Positions 1 through 10,764 are shown, counted from the first letter of the stretch. The stretch: 64,000 bases of DNA from Guyanagaster necrorhizus (GCF_019112545.1 NW_025064950.1:62001-126000), one strand, 5' to 3'. Notes: generated from the sequence alone by a model not told the origin. Numbers and translations are program-made.

Positions 1-3000
1 GTGTGCGGGGCGGCGATGTTTATCGTACTGCAGTTTCATGGCTGAAGCTGCCTTCTCGAGCGCTTTCTTTGTTTCCGCATGTATCTTTTCCATCATCATT
101 GCGAAATCTGTAGAGGCTGGGGTCGTTGTTTTACGACGACTTGTTTGTGTTAGGTGTGGGTGTCTTCCGTGGTTCACAAAGAAGGGGGTCTGGCCTGTGG
201 CGGAGTGTACTCTGTTATTGTGCTGGAAGGCAGCCAATGCCAGCCATTCAACCCAATCGTCTTGTCGGTAGTTGATAAATAACCGGAGATACTTTTCAAC
301 TTCCTGGTTTGCGCGTTCAGTCTGTCCATCTGTTTGTGGATGGTATGCCGTCGATGCATTGGGTGTTATGTTTAACAGTTTGTAAAGGTCGGAGAGGAAT
401 TTGGAGACAAATTGTGGCCCGCGGTCTGAGATGATCACTTGCGGCATCCCGTATTTTGCGTATACTTCATCCCGTAGAATCTTCGCCCATCCTTCCGAAT
501 TTAGTTCTGTCGAACATGCGATTGGAATGATCGCTTTGGAGAAGCAGTTGACTATGATGATAATCATGTCATAGCCGTTACAGTCCGGCAAGCCAGTAAT
601 CATGTCTACTGATATATGAGTCCATGGCTGTGCAGGTATCTCATTAGGGTGTAGTGGTGCCGCTCTCGGTTGTGTGGACGCCTTCCCCCTCTGGCAGGTT
701 TTGCAACCTTTGATGTAGGCCGTGACGTCGTTGATAAGTTTAGGCCACCAATACTCTCGCAGGACGAGCTCCTTTGTCTTGGCAATGCCTGGGTGTCCTG
801 CCATGGCATGGTCATGATATATGGCGATGATGTCGCCACGGAGATTTTGGACACGCGGAATGTAGATCCTTCCATCATAGTGGATCATCCCTTCCTTCTT
901 TATTAGTCCTCGTTCATGGTTAAGCGAGGCGGCGATCCCTTGATCCCACTGATGTGGATCTCGAGTCGCGCTTTTGATTCGTTCATGTATCTCCTCCTCC
1001 GTGGGCATTATCATTGCTCGAAAGTGCTCGGGGCGGAGAATGACAACTCCCTCATTGTCATTTCCTCCCTGATCATGGTCCACACGGCAAGAGAGGAGGT
1101 CGGCTTTTTTGTTGGCGACTCCGGCTTTATGATGGAGTGTATACTCGTATTGGGCGAGTTTGGTGACCCACCGGGCCTGTCGGCGGTTCAATTTTTGAGG
1201 TTGTCGGAAGTATCTGAGATTCTGATGATCGGTCCAGATTTCAAAGGTTTCGGCTGCTCCGATCAGGTAATGATGCCACTCTTTGAGGGCGAGCATTATT
1301 GCGAGTAATTCCTTGTCATAAATCTCGTAGTTTCTTTCCGTCACCGTCAATGCCTTTGAGAGGAAAGCGACAGGTCGCCATTTCTTGTCTTGTTCTTGGG
1401 ACAAAACGGCACCTATGGCCCCCTCGCTTGAGTCGGCTTCAACACGGAATCTGCCCTCTTGGGACGGTATGGCAAGGACTACGTCCTCCGCCAGTCGTCG
1501 TTTTAGATCTTCAAAGGCGTGTTGCTGGGATATACCCCATCCCCAAGGGGCGTTGCCGGTCAGCTGGGTCATGGGTCATACAATCTTGCTGTAGTCTCGT
1601 ATGAATCTCCGGTAAAAGTTGGTGAAGCCCAAGAAGGACTGTAGTTCCTTCTTTTTGGTGGGCATCGGCCAATCGACTACTCCTGCGACCTTTATTGGGT
1701 CCATGCGAATGCTCCCTTCACCGATGATTACTCCGAGGTACTCGGTTTCCAGTACCTCGAATTCGCATTTTTCTGCCTTGAGGAACAGCTTGTGTTTCCT
1801 CATGAGAGCGAGTACCTGTTGGACCAGACTTCGGTGTTCTTCCCTTGTCTTGGACATGATGAGAATGTCGTCCAGATAAATGGTAACTTTCCCGGTGGCG
1901 ATGAGATCCTTGAAGATGTCGTTCATCATCCACTGAAAGGTGGCCGGGGAGTTGGTCAGGCCAAAGAACATTACCGTTGGCTCAAAGAGTCCCCGGTTAG
2001 TCCTGAACGCTGCCTTCCATTCATCCTCTTCCTTGATCCGGACATTGTTGTACCCCCAACGTACATCGAGCTTGGTGTAGTATTTGGCCCCTCAGAGTTT
2101 ATCTATCAGCTCGGAGATTAGGGGTAGGGGGTATCGATTCTTGATTGTCATCTCGTTGAGCTTTCGGTAGTCTTGGACGGGTCGAAGTTTGCCGTCCTTC
2201 TTTTTTACAAAAAAGAAGGGTGACGCCATAGGGGATTTCGAGGGTCGAATTCGCCCGGAGGACAGGTTCTCGTCAAGAAACTTGTCAAGTTCCTGTTGCT
2301 CCTGATTACCGAGGGGGTAGGTCTTGCAGTCCAGGTTAGCATTAGCATTGGGGATTAGCTCGATGGCATGATCCCAGGGCTTTGGTTTTGGGAGTTCATC
2401 GAAACTCTCTTTCTCGAAGAGGTCTCGGAAGTCCCGTGCCCACTCCGGCACCATTTCTTCGAATGTCTTTTCCTCCCTCCCTTCGTTTGCCTTGGCCGCT
2501 AGGTTATTGGCATGATGTACCGCTCGGATATGGATTTCCTTTTGCAGGTCTACTGCCAGGATGGTTTCACCATCCTCCATTTCTTCGTCCCACCGGTCTT
2601 CTGGATCCCCGTCGGGTAATTCATATGGGATTTTCCTACACCTGCACCTGGCAAACATGATGCGACCGGTCTTCCAATTAATCAGTGGGTTGTGATGGAT
2701 GAGCCAGTCATGACCGAGGAAGAGTTCTTTGGTTCCTAGATCCGTTACTGCCAGATCGATCCATTTGGAATGATCTCTGATGGTTAACCTGAGTTCGACG
2801 AATTCCGTGATGGAACCGGCCTGGTTTTTTGTTCCGTCGGCATTGTATACTGGTATCGGGGCCGCTGTTGCCCTGGTCGGGAGTTGGTGCTTGTCGACGA
2901 AAGCTCGGTTAATTGAACTCCCCGTGCAGCCACTGTCAATTAGGGCGGTAATTTGGTGGGTGGCTCGACTAGTCAATACTTCAATTTGGCCTTTCGTGAC

Positions 3001-3426
3001 TAGATCCCGTCCGGGGGTCTTGGTTCGTAGAATGTATTTTTTTGGTCCTCGGAGTTCGTCTAGCCACTCGAGAGCATGGCAGCGCTCGGCCTTCTTGATT
3101 CCTTCAATCAGCTCGTCTACGACTTCTTCGACTCTTGCCCGATGGATCCAGTTTTGAAGTACGGCTTTTGCTGCTGCTTCGTTTTTGGCATCCTTGATGG
3201 CCCTCCATGTCCATTCAGTATCGAATGGCTTGAGCCATGTGATGGGACTCTCTGTCCCTGTTCGGCCCGTAGGCGTTTGAGTTTTGTTTTGCGACTCTTT
3301 AGGGTGTGGGTTAACGGTTCGGGGTATATTCGAATGCGTTGTAACTACAGAAGTATCATAAGTTCGTACAATGGTAGGGGCCTGCACACCATGAAGTCCT
3401 TCGGCCGAGTCAGTGGAGTCGCTCAC
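1..3426 (-). pseudogene. G1 pol: protease, reverse transcriptase, RNase H, integrase (partial)
   Basis: The frame opens at a GTG overlapping the gag stop. It shows an aspartic protease motif ALIDSGCTGSSINRAF (about 2960-2910), reverse transcriptase with VQDYRKLNEMT and catalytic YLDD (about 1895-1884), RNase H with IYDKELLA (about 1320), an H2C2 integrase zinc domain ending GCKTCQRGK (about 700-675), and an integrase core with HISVDMITGLP and TAYHPQTDGQTERAN (about 350-310). TGA codons at 2092 (before GAKYYTKLD) and 1576 (after YSKIV) replace residues that are Arg in related elements. From 1575 to base 1 the frame is open. The catalytic YLDD is intact. The chromodomain seen in G2 and G3 would lie outside the window. 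Confidence 0.88.
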
Positions 3427-5390
3427 TGATCGGCCTTGTCTTTTACCTCCTCGATCTTCGTCTCCTTCCCAAGCTCTTCATCTTCTTTCTGTAATTCGGT
3501 GATTTGTGCTCTGATGTCCTCGTGGGTTCGCTTCTTCTTTGGGCAATCCTTGGCCATGTGGCCCTTCTGTCCGCAGTTGAAACACTTCCCCTCCTTCTTC
3601 ATTCAGTCGATGTCCATTGGTTTCCTGGTGCCGGTGTAGGTGGTTCCTGTCCCAGTCTTCTGAGTGCCGTAGTTTGCCGACGTGGGAGTTCCTGATGGTT
3701 TCCCGGCAGTTTGCCCCGACTTGTTCGGGGTTGGTGGTGTCGACTTCTTGTTGCCGTACTCTTGCAAGGTCGATGCCTCCGCTTTCTGCCTTTGCCTTTC
3801 CTTGTACATTTCGACGATCCTTTCTTTCCACTCATCGTAGCCTACAGGCATCAACATCTTGATGCCCATGGCCGAGATCATCGTAAGGTATGAGGATGGA
3901 ACTCCCCGCTTGAGAGCTTCTACCATTCTCCCGTCGTTTGCAACATCTTCTCTGATTCCTGCGAGTTTAGTGAGCCGTTCCAGCTCGTTGAAGTAATCGG
4001 TGGCAGCTTTATCTCCCATCTTGTACTCCTTGATCTTCTGTTTATGCACTTCTTGAATGGCAGGATCGATAAATTTGTCGTTTAGCATGCGTTTAAAGAC
4101 CGGCCACGAGGGATATCGGTAGTGGTCCCTGGTGGTAGATCGGAAGTTCGGGGAAATAAGGATCCACCACGTCTTGGCCTTGTCCTCTAGATAGGAGGTG
4201 GTGAAGGCGACCTTGTTCATGTCGGTTCCAATGTATCCGACGTAGACTTCGAAGTACTGTTCGCAATCTACCAGGAACCGGTCGATGTCGTCAGAGACCC
4301 CTTTGAAGGGACGTGGTTTTCGGAGGAGGTCGGGGTGGCATTGCAAGACGTTGGCATTGTGCAGGAGTGCCCCCATCGGGTTGGGCCACCCGTCGAACGG
4401 TGGTTGTTTCCATTCTATGGGTGGTCCGAGGAAGGAATGCAGGGAATTATCATCGGCGATTGGGCTCCCTTTCGGGTCGGTTACCCGAACGATTACCCCG
4501 TCTCGTACTGTGAACCCGAGGCGGACCGCCTCGGGGTTGTCTCAAATGGGATCCTTCCCACTTGATTCTGCTTGATCCGGGGGAGGTTGTCTGCCGAGGA
4601 GCCGACTTCCTTTGCCGGTCCAAGGGTTTCGGTTTTGAGCGGCTTGCCATGCTGGTCGATTCCTTGTTCGGATGAGTCATGAAGCCGTGCTTCGGATTGA
4701 CGGGTTGTCGTCAGCCCGACTCCGGATAGAGGGGGCGACGTAGACGGCCCGTGTTGGTGGTATGGGGGGAGTGCGCGGCATTGGCGCCGGTACTCTTGGT
4801 TTGTTGTCAGGCCGATACGGGGGTATCGGCATGAGGGGGTCTTCCGGGTGCCGTCGCCCATATTCCCTCCATGCATATTCCATCGCAGCATACTGTAGAA
4901 TTTTTTCTTTTTCAGCGCCTGTTGCATACCTATATTTGAGTCCTAAGGATGTCGCTTGCCAGCACGCATCCTGCCATAAGTAATTCCTCCCCTGCTCGTA
5001 CAACTCCTGATATTCCTTGCCCCTGGCCCTCTCAATTTCTTCTCGCAGTGCTTCTTCGTCTGTATCTTCTCCTGCTCGTTCCAGCTGTTGCCGATATGGA
5101 TCGTCACTGTCCTCGTCGTCCTCGTCGTCGCTCTCGTCCCCGCTGTCCTCTTCCACGAGGAGGGAACTGATGGGCAGGTCGTAAATGGACAGTACGAGAG
5201 GACGAAGGGTCGTCGGGGACCCTCCCATTGACTTGGGTACTAGGCCCATCGTCCCCTCAGTCGCTGGTTCGGGCGATGGGAGGGCTCCTGAGCCGACTGT
5301 AGCGCGTCCCTCCGTGCGCTCTTGTCTCCTCCAGTTCTCGGCTATAGCGGCTGAAGAATCACTGGAACTCGGGATTGAGAAATTGTCGAG
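3423..5390 (-). pseudogene. G1 gag: acidic linker, retrotransposon gag core, CCHC zinc knuckle
   Basis: The frame (+1 relative to the leader ORF) encodes an Asp/Glu-rich stretch at about 5130-5050, then a conserved EYQELYEQ...YLWQDA block (about 5010-4970). The capsid-like gag core starts near the ATG at 4376, with KAKTWW and FKRMLNDKF motifs. A zinc knuckle CFNCGQKGHMAKDC (CX2CX4HX4C) lies near 3585-3544. In-frame stops lie at 4677, 4542 and 3603; each is TGA where CGA (Arg) fits the context. The gag stop at 3423 overlaps the start of pol in the sequence CAGTGAGC. Gag would form the particle and bind RNA. Confidence 0.75.
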
Positions 5391-6666
5391 CGACCCTGCT
5401 ACCCAGGAATCGCTGGAGAGCCCTGTCGGAGACGTGGGCATTGTCGGGTACTCGGAGCCCATAGGCTCCGAGGATGGAGTCGGCGTCGGACAAGATGGTA
5501 TCGGTGTGGGCGGGGTACTCGAGGTTGATGGTTTGGGGTCCTCCTGTTCTTCCTCGTCTAATGGCCTCGTCCCAGCTGACGATACTGGCAGGTCCCGTCC
5601 ATGGATCGTCCTCTGAGTCGGGCTCCCTGAAAGGGGATCCAGAATTGGTGCGGAGCTCATACTCCCTAGAGGAGGCTGAACCCATTCTCTCGACCTCTTC
5701 TCTCCTTCTCTGTGCTCGTCCTTGTCGGTCGTATTCTGTGGCTTCATACCGCTCTCGGGCTTCCTCTCGGACGTAGTCGGCGAGCTCTTCCTGAGTTCGC
5801 CTAATTGCCTCCTCTCGCTCTTGATTCTGCTGCTGCTGCCTGACTGCTTCATCGTAGTCGAAGGAGACATTGAGGTCCCACTCCGGGAATATCCTTTGTA
5901 TAATTCTTCTCGTAGTGGCTCTCCCCCTTTCGCTGGCGGTTCCGGTCTCGGGCTCACTTCCCACGTGGAGGTGTCGATACGGATCCCCTGCTGCAGAGAT
6001 GGCGATGTCCGTGTTGTCGTAGTCGGGATGAATGTCCCTTCCTCGCGGATTGTCGACCCCCAGCCTGCTGACGGACGGGCTGGAACCGGAGTTTGGCTCG
6101 GTGGGGGTCTCGGGGGGGTTCTAGATGGGGTCGGGACTTTCGCGGGGTCCCGCAGCCATCCGAGCGGCATCAAGGGAGTCCCGAGCACGGTTTCCAATCC
6201 CTGAGGGAATTGGGGAGGCGGGATGCTCGGGGGAGCCTGCTGGAGTGACATAGTTGGAGACCTCGGCGGGCTCCTGAGCGACATTCGTCATCCACGGGTT
6301 CCAGAACCCTGTGAGAGCAGGGTGGCGGTCTCCAATGTGTTGTCGGAGGTGTTCAGGTCCTTCCTCCTCGTGAAGGCTCCTCTGATCCGGGTCGCTATTC
6401 CCAGCTTCTGGTACAGGTCCCCCTTGCGGGAAGAAGGACGTTCTGGCAGAGGGGGGGATGTCATAGAAAGGGAGGTCCAGGGTTACGTTGCGTAGAATCT
6501 GTTGGATATGCTGGAATGCTTGATAGTGCCTGACTATCCAAGCTGCTACTGATTGTCGTCCGCGGCAGAGGGTGATGATGGCTAGAAGTCCGAGCAGGGT
6601 TCCAATGATGGAAGCAATGAGCTCGAAGAAGTCGTGATTTAGGTCTGCGGTTGTTACTGGCGGCAT
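5359..6666 (-). pseudogene. G1 leader ORF with N-terminal membrane segment
   Basis: The reading frame starts at an ATG 57 nt inside the LTR (6666). It encodes a short polar start, then a hydrophobic stretch SIIGTLLGLLAIITLCRG (about residues 18-35), then a Pro/Ser-rich and later highly charged, Glu/Arg-rich tail. A TAG at 6121-6123 interrupts it, but the same frame stays open from there to 5359. The charged part is conserved in G2: FDYDEAVRQQ here corresponds to FNYNNAVQQE near 29.2 kb. Equivalent membrane starts are present in G2, G3 and G4. The function is unknown. It could be a membrane-targeting N-terminal extension of gag; nothing marks it as an envelope protein. Confidence 0.6.
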
Positions 6667-6708
6667 TCGGTTTCTCAGCACAGTTGGGCTTGAGAAAGGG
6701 AAGGTAGA

Positions 6709-6721
6709 AGCTTCGAGCTAA
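6709..6721 (-). other. G1 primer-binding site, self-priming type
   Basis: Directly downstream of the LTR in sense order the sequence reads TTAGCTCGAAGCT. It does not begin with the TGG expected from pairing with a tRNA 3' CCA end. It is perfectly complementary over 13 nt to LTR bases 6873-6885. This is the arrangement of the Tf1/sushi self-priming group. Confidence 0.7.
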
Positions 6722-6722
6722 T

Positions 6723-7158
6723 TGTTAAGCCCAAGCATCATGTGAACTGATACACGTGATAAACAGGTGTTCCTTCGCACTTCGAGGAATCACCTGAGTT
6801 CACTATATGTATATCCGAGCGGTGTGACTCAAGGTCAGATATAGACTCGAGGTAGAATAGTATGTATAAACTTTAGCTCGAAGCTGGGGTATACCAGCGA
6901 GAGCTGTGGTCCTTAAATACTGTACAGTTGTCTGCTAATTATACTACTGCTTATTATGTGTATCTGTGTCCATTGTGCTCGTTGTCCTTGAGCGTCGCCA
7001 TTGTACATAAAAGGTTGATTGTGTGTCGTCGAGCGCAACTGTTGTGGTGTCTTGATGGAAGGTTTTTGTGGTGCTGACTAAGCCTCCCACGGTCTTGTGC
7101 CTTCTGACTCATCATTAAATAGGGATAAAAGGGAAGAAAAAGGGAATAAATTGTAACA
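6723..7158 (-). repeat. G1 5' LTR, 436 bp
   Basis: The LTR is bounded by TGTTA and TAACA inverted termini on the plus strand. It matches in order the LTRs of G2 and G3, which contain the same CACGTGATAAACAG-like box, the same TTAAATACTGT block and the same A-rich right end. The partner LTR lies beyond the window start, so the target duplication (expected as 7159-7163) cannot be confirmed. Confidence 0.85.
6873..6919 (-). promoter_or_regulatory. G1 LTR core promoter and predicted transcript 5' end
   Basis: On the sense strand TATTTAA (6919-6913) lies about 30 nt before AGCTTCGAGCTAA (6885-6873). That 13-mer is the exact complement of the primer-binding site next to the LTR. In Tf1-type elements the extreme 5' end of the RNA pairs with the primer-binding site. 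I therefore infer that transcription starts at about 6885. The TTAAATACTGT block is kept at the same place in the LTRs of G2, G3 and G4. Confidence 0.55.
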
Positions 7159-7309
7159 TAAATCTATTGGAGTCTGGTAGTTGTTCAATGAAGTCTATGG
7201 AAATAGAATCCCATGGCCATTCAGGAACTGACAGAGGTTTGAGTAACCCATAGGAGCAGTGTCTAGGTGCTTTATTGCACCTATAAACTGTGCAGGACTT
7301 AACATAGTG

Positions 7310-7768
7310 TCAGACATATTCATGCATCTTTGGCCAGGTATAGTTCTGCCAGACTAGTTCCAATGTCTGGTTTTGATCAAAGTGGCCTGCCAAGATGTGG
7401 TCATGATTGTTCTGTAGTATACAGAGATGGAGATCTCTGGACTCTGGGATATAGATGCAGCCTTCAAACCAGAGGATATCTGATTCATCAATAGACCACT
7501 GAGAGGGGGAGGATTCTGAAGTGGCCTTAGCCTGGCAGAGGCTGTCAGAGGATATAGGGTCAGAAGATTGTACTTGTTTGATATTGATGTAGAGCTTATC
7601 AGTGTCCATGATGGCACTGGCTTGGAGGGTAGAGCCTTCAAGGTAGGTTGCACAGAGTGACATAGAAAGTTGTTCTTGGATAAACACAGGTTGGAAATTG
7701 TGGAGATTGACTTGGGCATATTGGCTATCCCCCTCTTTAGGATAGACATCCCATTGTCTAGTGAACAC
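7310..7768 (-). pseudogene. G5 RNase H end and integrase zinc-binding remnant
   Basis: A 152-codon open stretch begins RQWDVYPKEGD, a DxxxRxxDVYPK-type RNase H to integrase linker. It ends in an integrase H2C2-like block: LHLCILQNNHDHILAGHFDQNQTLELV...YTWPKMHEYV. The integrase core that should follow has been displaced by G1, which begins at 7158. This direct join of integrase to LTR shows that G1 inserted into G5. Confidence 0.65.
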
Positions 7769-8332
7769 ATCCAGTTTTCCACCAAGTTTTCCAGAGCAGA
7801 AATGAATTACTAGGTTAAACTGAGATAGATATTCAGACCTGTAGACTTGTCAGCAGGTTAGAATCTTAGTGGTGGCAAAGTATTCAAGGTTCTTGTGGTC
7901 TGTTACAACATCAATAGAGTTTGCAAAGCCTTCAAGGTAGTGTCACTAATGTTTAAAAGCTTCAAAAATGGCCAGAAGCTCTTTGTCATAGGTGTCATAG
8001 TTGAGTTCAGCATTGTGGAGGCTCTGGGAGTGAAACACAATCAGGTGAATTTTGCCATCTTCAAGGTAGATAGAGAGGATGGCTGTGATGGTGTAATCAG
8101 AGGCATCAGTTTCCACCACTATCTTTCAATCAGGAACCCAGTGAGTAAGGATGGGAGCATGTGTAAAGGCCTGTTTCAATTCATTGAAGGCAGCCAAGCA
8201 TTTATCATCAAATTTCCATGGAGTTCCCTTGTGGGTGAGTCATGTAAGGGGGATGACAATGTTGCTATATCCATGTATGAAGCAACAGTAGAAGTTCACA
8301 AAGTCAAAGAAGGATTGGATGTCCTTGACTTT

Positions 8333-9175
8333 TTATGGCACCAGCCAGTCAACAATGGCCTTGACTTTTTCTTCAGACATGCAAAGTTCTTCAGGTGATA
8401 GGATGTAGCCTAGATACTCCACAGAGTCCTGGTTGAATTCACATTTGGAACCTTTGCAGTAGAGTCCATTAGCTCTAAGGCTGCATAGAACCTCACAAAC
8501 ATGTTTCTGGTGATCTTCTGAGTTGTTGGAATATATGAGGATGTTGTTGAGGTAGACTACTACTGATATATTGAGCATGTCAGAGAATATATCATTCACA
8601 AATCATTGGAATGCTGCTGGAGCATTTGTAAGGCCAAAAGGCATGACATGCTATTTGAAGGAACTATAACAGATATAGAAGGCTGTTTTCCATTCATCCC
8701 CCTTAGCTATGTGAATGAGATGGTAGGCATGCCAAAGGTCAAGCTTGATGTAGATGTGTGCAGAGCAGGTGGAGTCAAGGAGATCAGAAATGAGGGAAAG
8801 AGGGTAGTGATCTTTCTTGAAGATTTTGTTTAGGCCATAGTAGTCGATGCAAAGTCAGAGTTCATCAGTCTTTTTCTTGACAAATAGAACTGGAGCCCCA
8901 TGTGGAGAGCGGGATGGAGAAATAAACCTATTGCACAGATTATCATCAATAAACTCTCATAGAGTCTTGAGTTCAGATTCTGAGAGAGAGTAAATAGATC
9001 CAAGCAGTAGAGATGTTTCTTCCTCAAAGTTGATTTTGAGGTCATACAGCCTGTATTTGGGTAGCTTTTTGGAGAGAGTATCACTGAAGATGTCTGCAAA
9101 ATCATGGTACTCTACTGGCACTGATGAAAGATCTGCTGGTTCTGCAGATGCAGCTTTGGCTCCAATATTAGGCAA
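8333..9175 (-). pseudogene. G5 reverse transcriptase remnant, catalytic YLDD changed to YLNN
   Basis: The open stretch at 9175-8957 carries the protease-RT linker (VEYHDFADIFSD, KLPKYRLYDLKINFEE). The stretch at 8599-8333 carries the RT palm (MNDIFSDMLN, VVYLNNILIYS) and thumb (VEYLGYILSPEEL). The catalytic pair that should read Asp-Asp reads Asn-Asn. Both changes fit G to A at CpG in the sense strand. Stops and frame breaks separate the two blocks, so no active enzyme can come from this copy. Confidence 0.7.
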
Positions 9176-9996
9176 GGAAGACTGCAGTATAAACTGCTGA
9201 GCACCTTTTTCTGCACTGGCTCAGACAAATGTGGCAGTGGATATGATGGAGATCTTTGGATATGCTTTCATAGTAAAAGACTCTGAGGGAGAATAGAAGT
9301 AGATGGGTTCATATGGAAACAGAGTCCATTGGCTACCCAGAGTCAATTTGGAATGGAGTGTAGCTCCAGGAGTTGGACTGATAGAGTCTGGTGGGCACAG
9401 AAGTCTCAGATTTGAGCTGGAAGGCTTGGAGAGGGGTGGACTGTTGTCCTGTGGGCACAGAAGTCCCTGGGATGCAGTGGAGGCCATGGAATTGGTTAAA
9501 GTGATATCCTGGTAGCTTGAATGAAAAATAATACTGTTTTCAGCCTAGTCAATCAGTGGATTATAGCAGGAGAGCCAGTTGTATCCTAGGACAAGATTGC
9601 AAGATGAATCCAGAGGAGTGACATAGAAGTTGATGGGGAAGGTGTCTCCAGATGGGAAACAGATGGGGATGGTTGTGATTTGAGGTATACAGCTTCTGAT
9701 AGAGCCATCAAATAATCAAAGTTGCACACTAGGGATGGTTTTAATGAGAATTTTATTGGCAGCTACATACTTAGTACCAACAAAGCAGTGGCTAGAGCCA
9801 GAATCAATAAGGGCAAGAAAACGCAGAATGATACAAGTTGGGGAACTGTCAGGTTCTATAGTAGTCAGTAATTCTGCTGAGAGGGGAATGTTGAAGAAGT
9901 GATTGGAAAGGGATGTTGCATTGAGAGTGATGACCTCCAGTGTGCAAATAGAGTCAACACAACCCTGAACTCACATGGAGAGAACAGGGTTGCTTC

Positions 9997-10764
9997 CTAG
10001 TTTTCTGACTCCATCAGAGCCAGTTTCATGAGAGCAGTGTTGACTTCTGCTGCATGACCCTTGGTGGAGGTTGCTGCCTTCTGCTTGTTGCAGTCCTCAG
10101 TTTTGTGTTTGGCTCCACAGAATATGCAAAGGTTGTTCTGGTGCCTGTGGTCTTTTTCTTCCTGAGTAAGACAGCTATCTTTGCCTAGCTTGTCAGCATA
10201 GGGCTTAGAGGTGGTAGATTTTGGTGTGGAGCTGGAGTCTGAGGAAGATGTATTAGACTCTTTGAATTTAGGGTTGGGGGATTTATTGTCTTGGTTTTCA
10301 CAGGCAATTTCAGTCTTCCAGATCCAGTAGTGAGCATCAAGTTCTTGGACAAGGAAGTGCATATCACGAAGGTTGTTTGGCTTTCCATGGTGTGCCATGT
10401 CATCCTTGATATGGGTGCAGAGGTCATAGTAAAAGGCATGGCAGAGAGAGTTATCTCTGTATCCAATTTGTGAAGTATACTGATTGAATTGGACCACATA
10501 CTTCATGATCTGATCTTCATTGCATATCTGAAGGTGTTCTAATGCATCTTCAGCATCTCTGATAGCATCAAAGGAGCTGAAGTTGCTACAAAGCTCATCT
10601 AGAAAAGCTGCATAGGAGAATTGCCAGGCTGGTGGATTCCATGGATTGGAGTTAAGAATATCTAGTTTGAACCAGTTAAGCATGGTGCTGGCCAGGAATG
10701 AAATAGCATAGTTAACCTTGTTAGCATCTGTTGCAAATGCAGTAGGTCTGTCATTAAAATTCAA
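9997..10764 (-). pseudogene. G5 gag fragment with zinc knuckle
   Basis: This is a 255-codon open stretch. It holds a retrotransposon-gag core: AFATDANKVNYAISFL, MLNWF, FLDELCSNF, and the HYWIWKTEI block. It ends in a Cys/His cluster CIFCGAKHKTEDC, a decayed or variant CCHC knuckle. The upstream N-terminal part (about 11717-10780) is broken by stops. The ATG used here lies inside the gag core and is unlikely to be the original start. The organisation resembles PEG10-like gags common in Agaricomycete Gypsy elements. Confidence 0.65.

Larger units (their letters stand above)
1..7158 (-). mobile_element. G1: Ty3/Gypsy LTR retrotransposon, 3' part outside the window
   Basis: In sense (minus) order this element shows an LTR, a self-complementary primer-binding site, a leader ORF with a membrane segment, gag with a CCHC knuckle, then protease, reverse transcriptase, RNase H and integrase running off the window at base 1. 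The 3' LTR and any chromodomain are not seen. The LTR ends at 7158 and interrupts the integrase of element G5. CpG is abundant here, unlike the rest of 7-43 kb, so G1 is the youngest of the Gypsy copies. At least six in-frame stops (6121, 4677, 4542, 3603, 2092, 1576) make this copy non-autonomous; five are TGA where CGA would restore an arginine that fits the context. Confidence 0.92.

Noticed and set aside
540..600. Loss of an integrase catalytic residue in G1 (VNCFSK where VDRFSK is usual)
   Set aside because: This Asp is not one of the D,D,E catalytic residues. The first catalytic Asp, in SVDMITGLP, is intact. The change is still CpG-type.
670..1308. Plus-strand open frames in the G1 pol region
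   Set aside because: They are antisense to RNase H and integrase, which have recognisable motifs on the minus strand.
4677..6284. 535-codon Pro/Ser-rich frame as one protein
   Set aside because: Its upstream half overlaps the conserved leader frame, and similarity to G2 supports this frame only downstream of about 5390.
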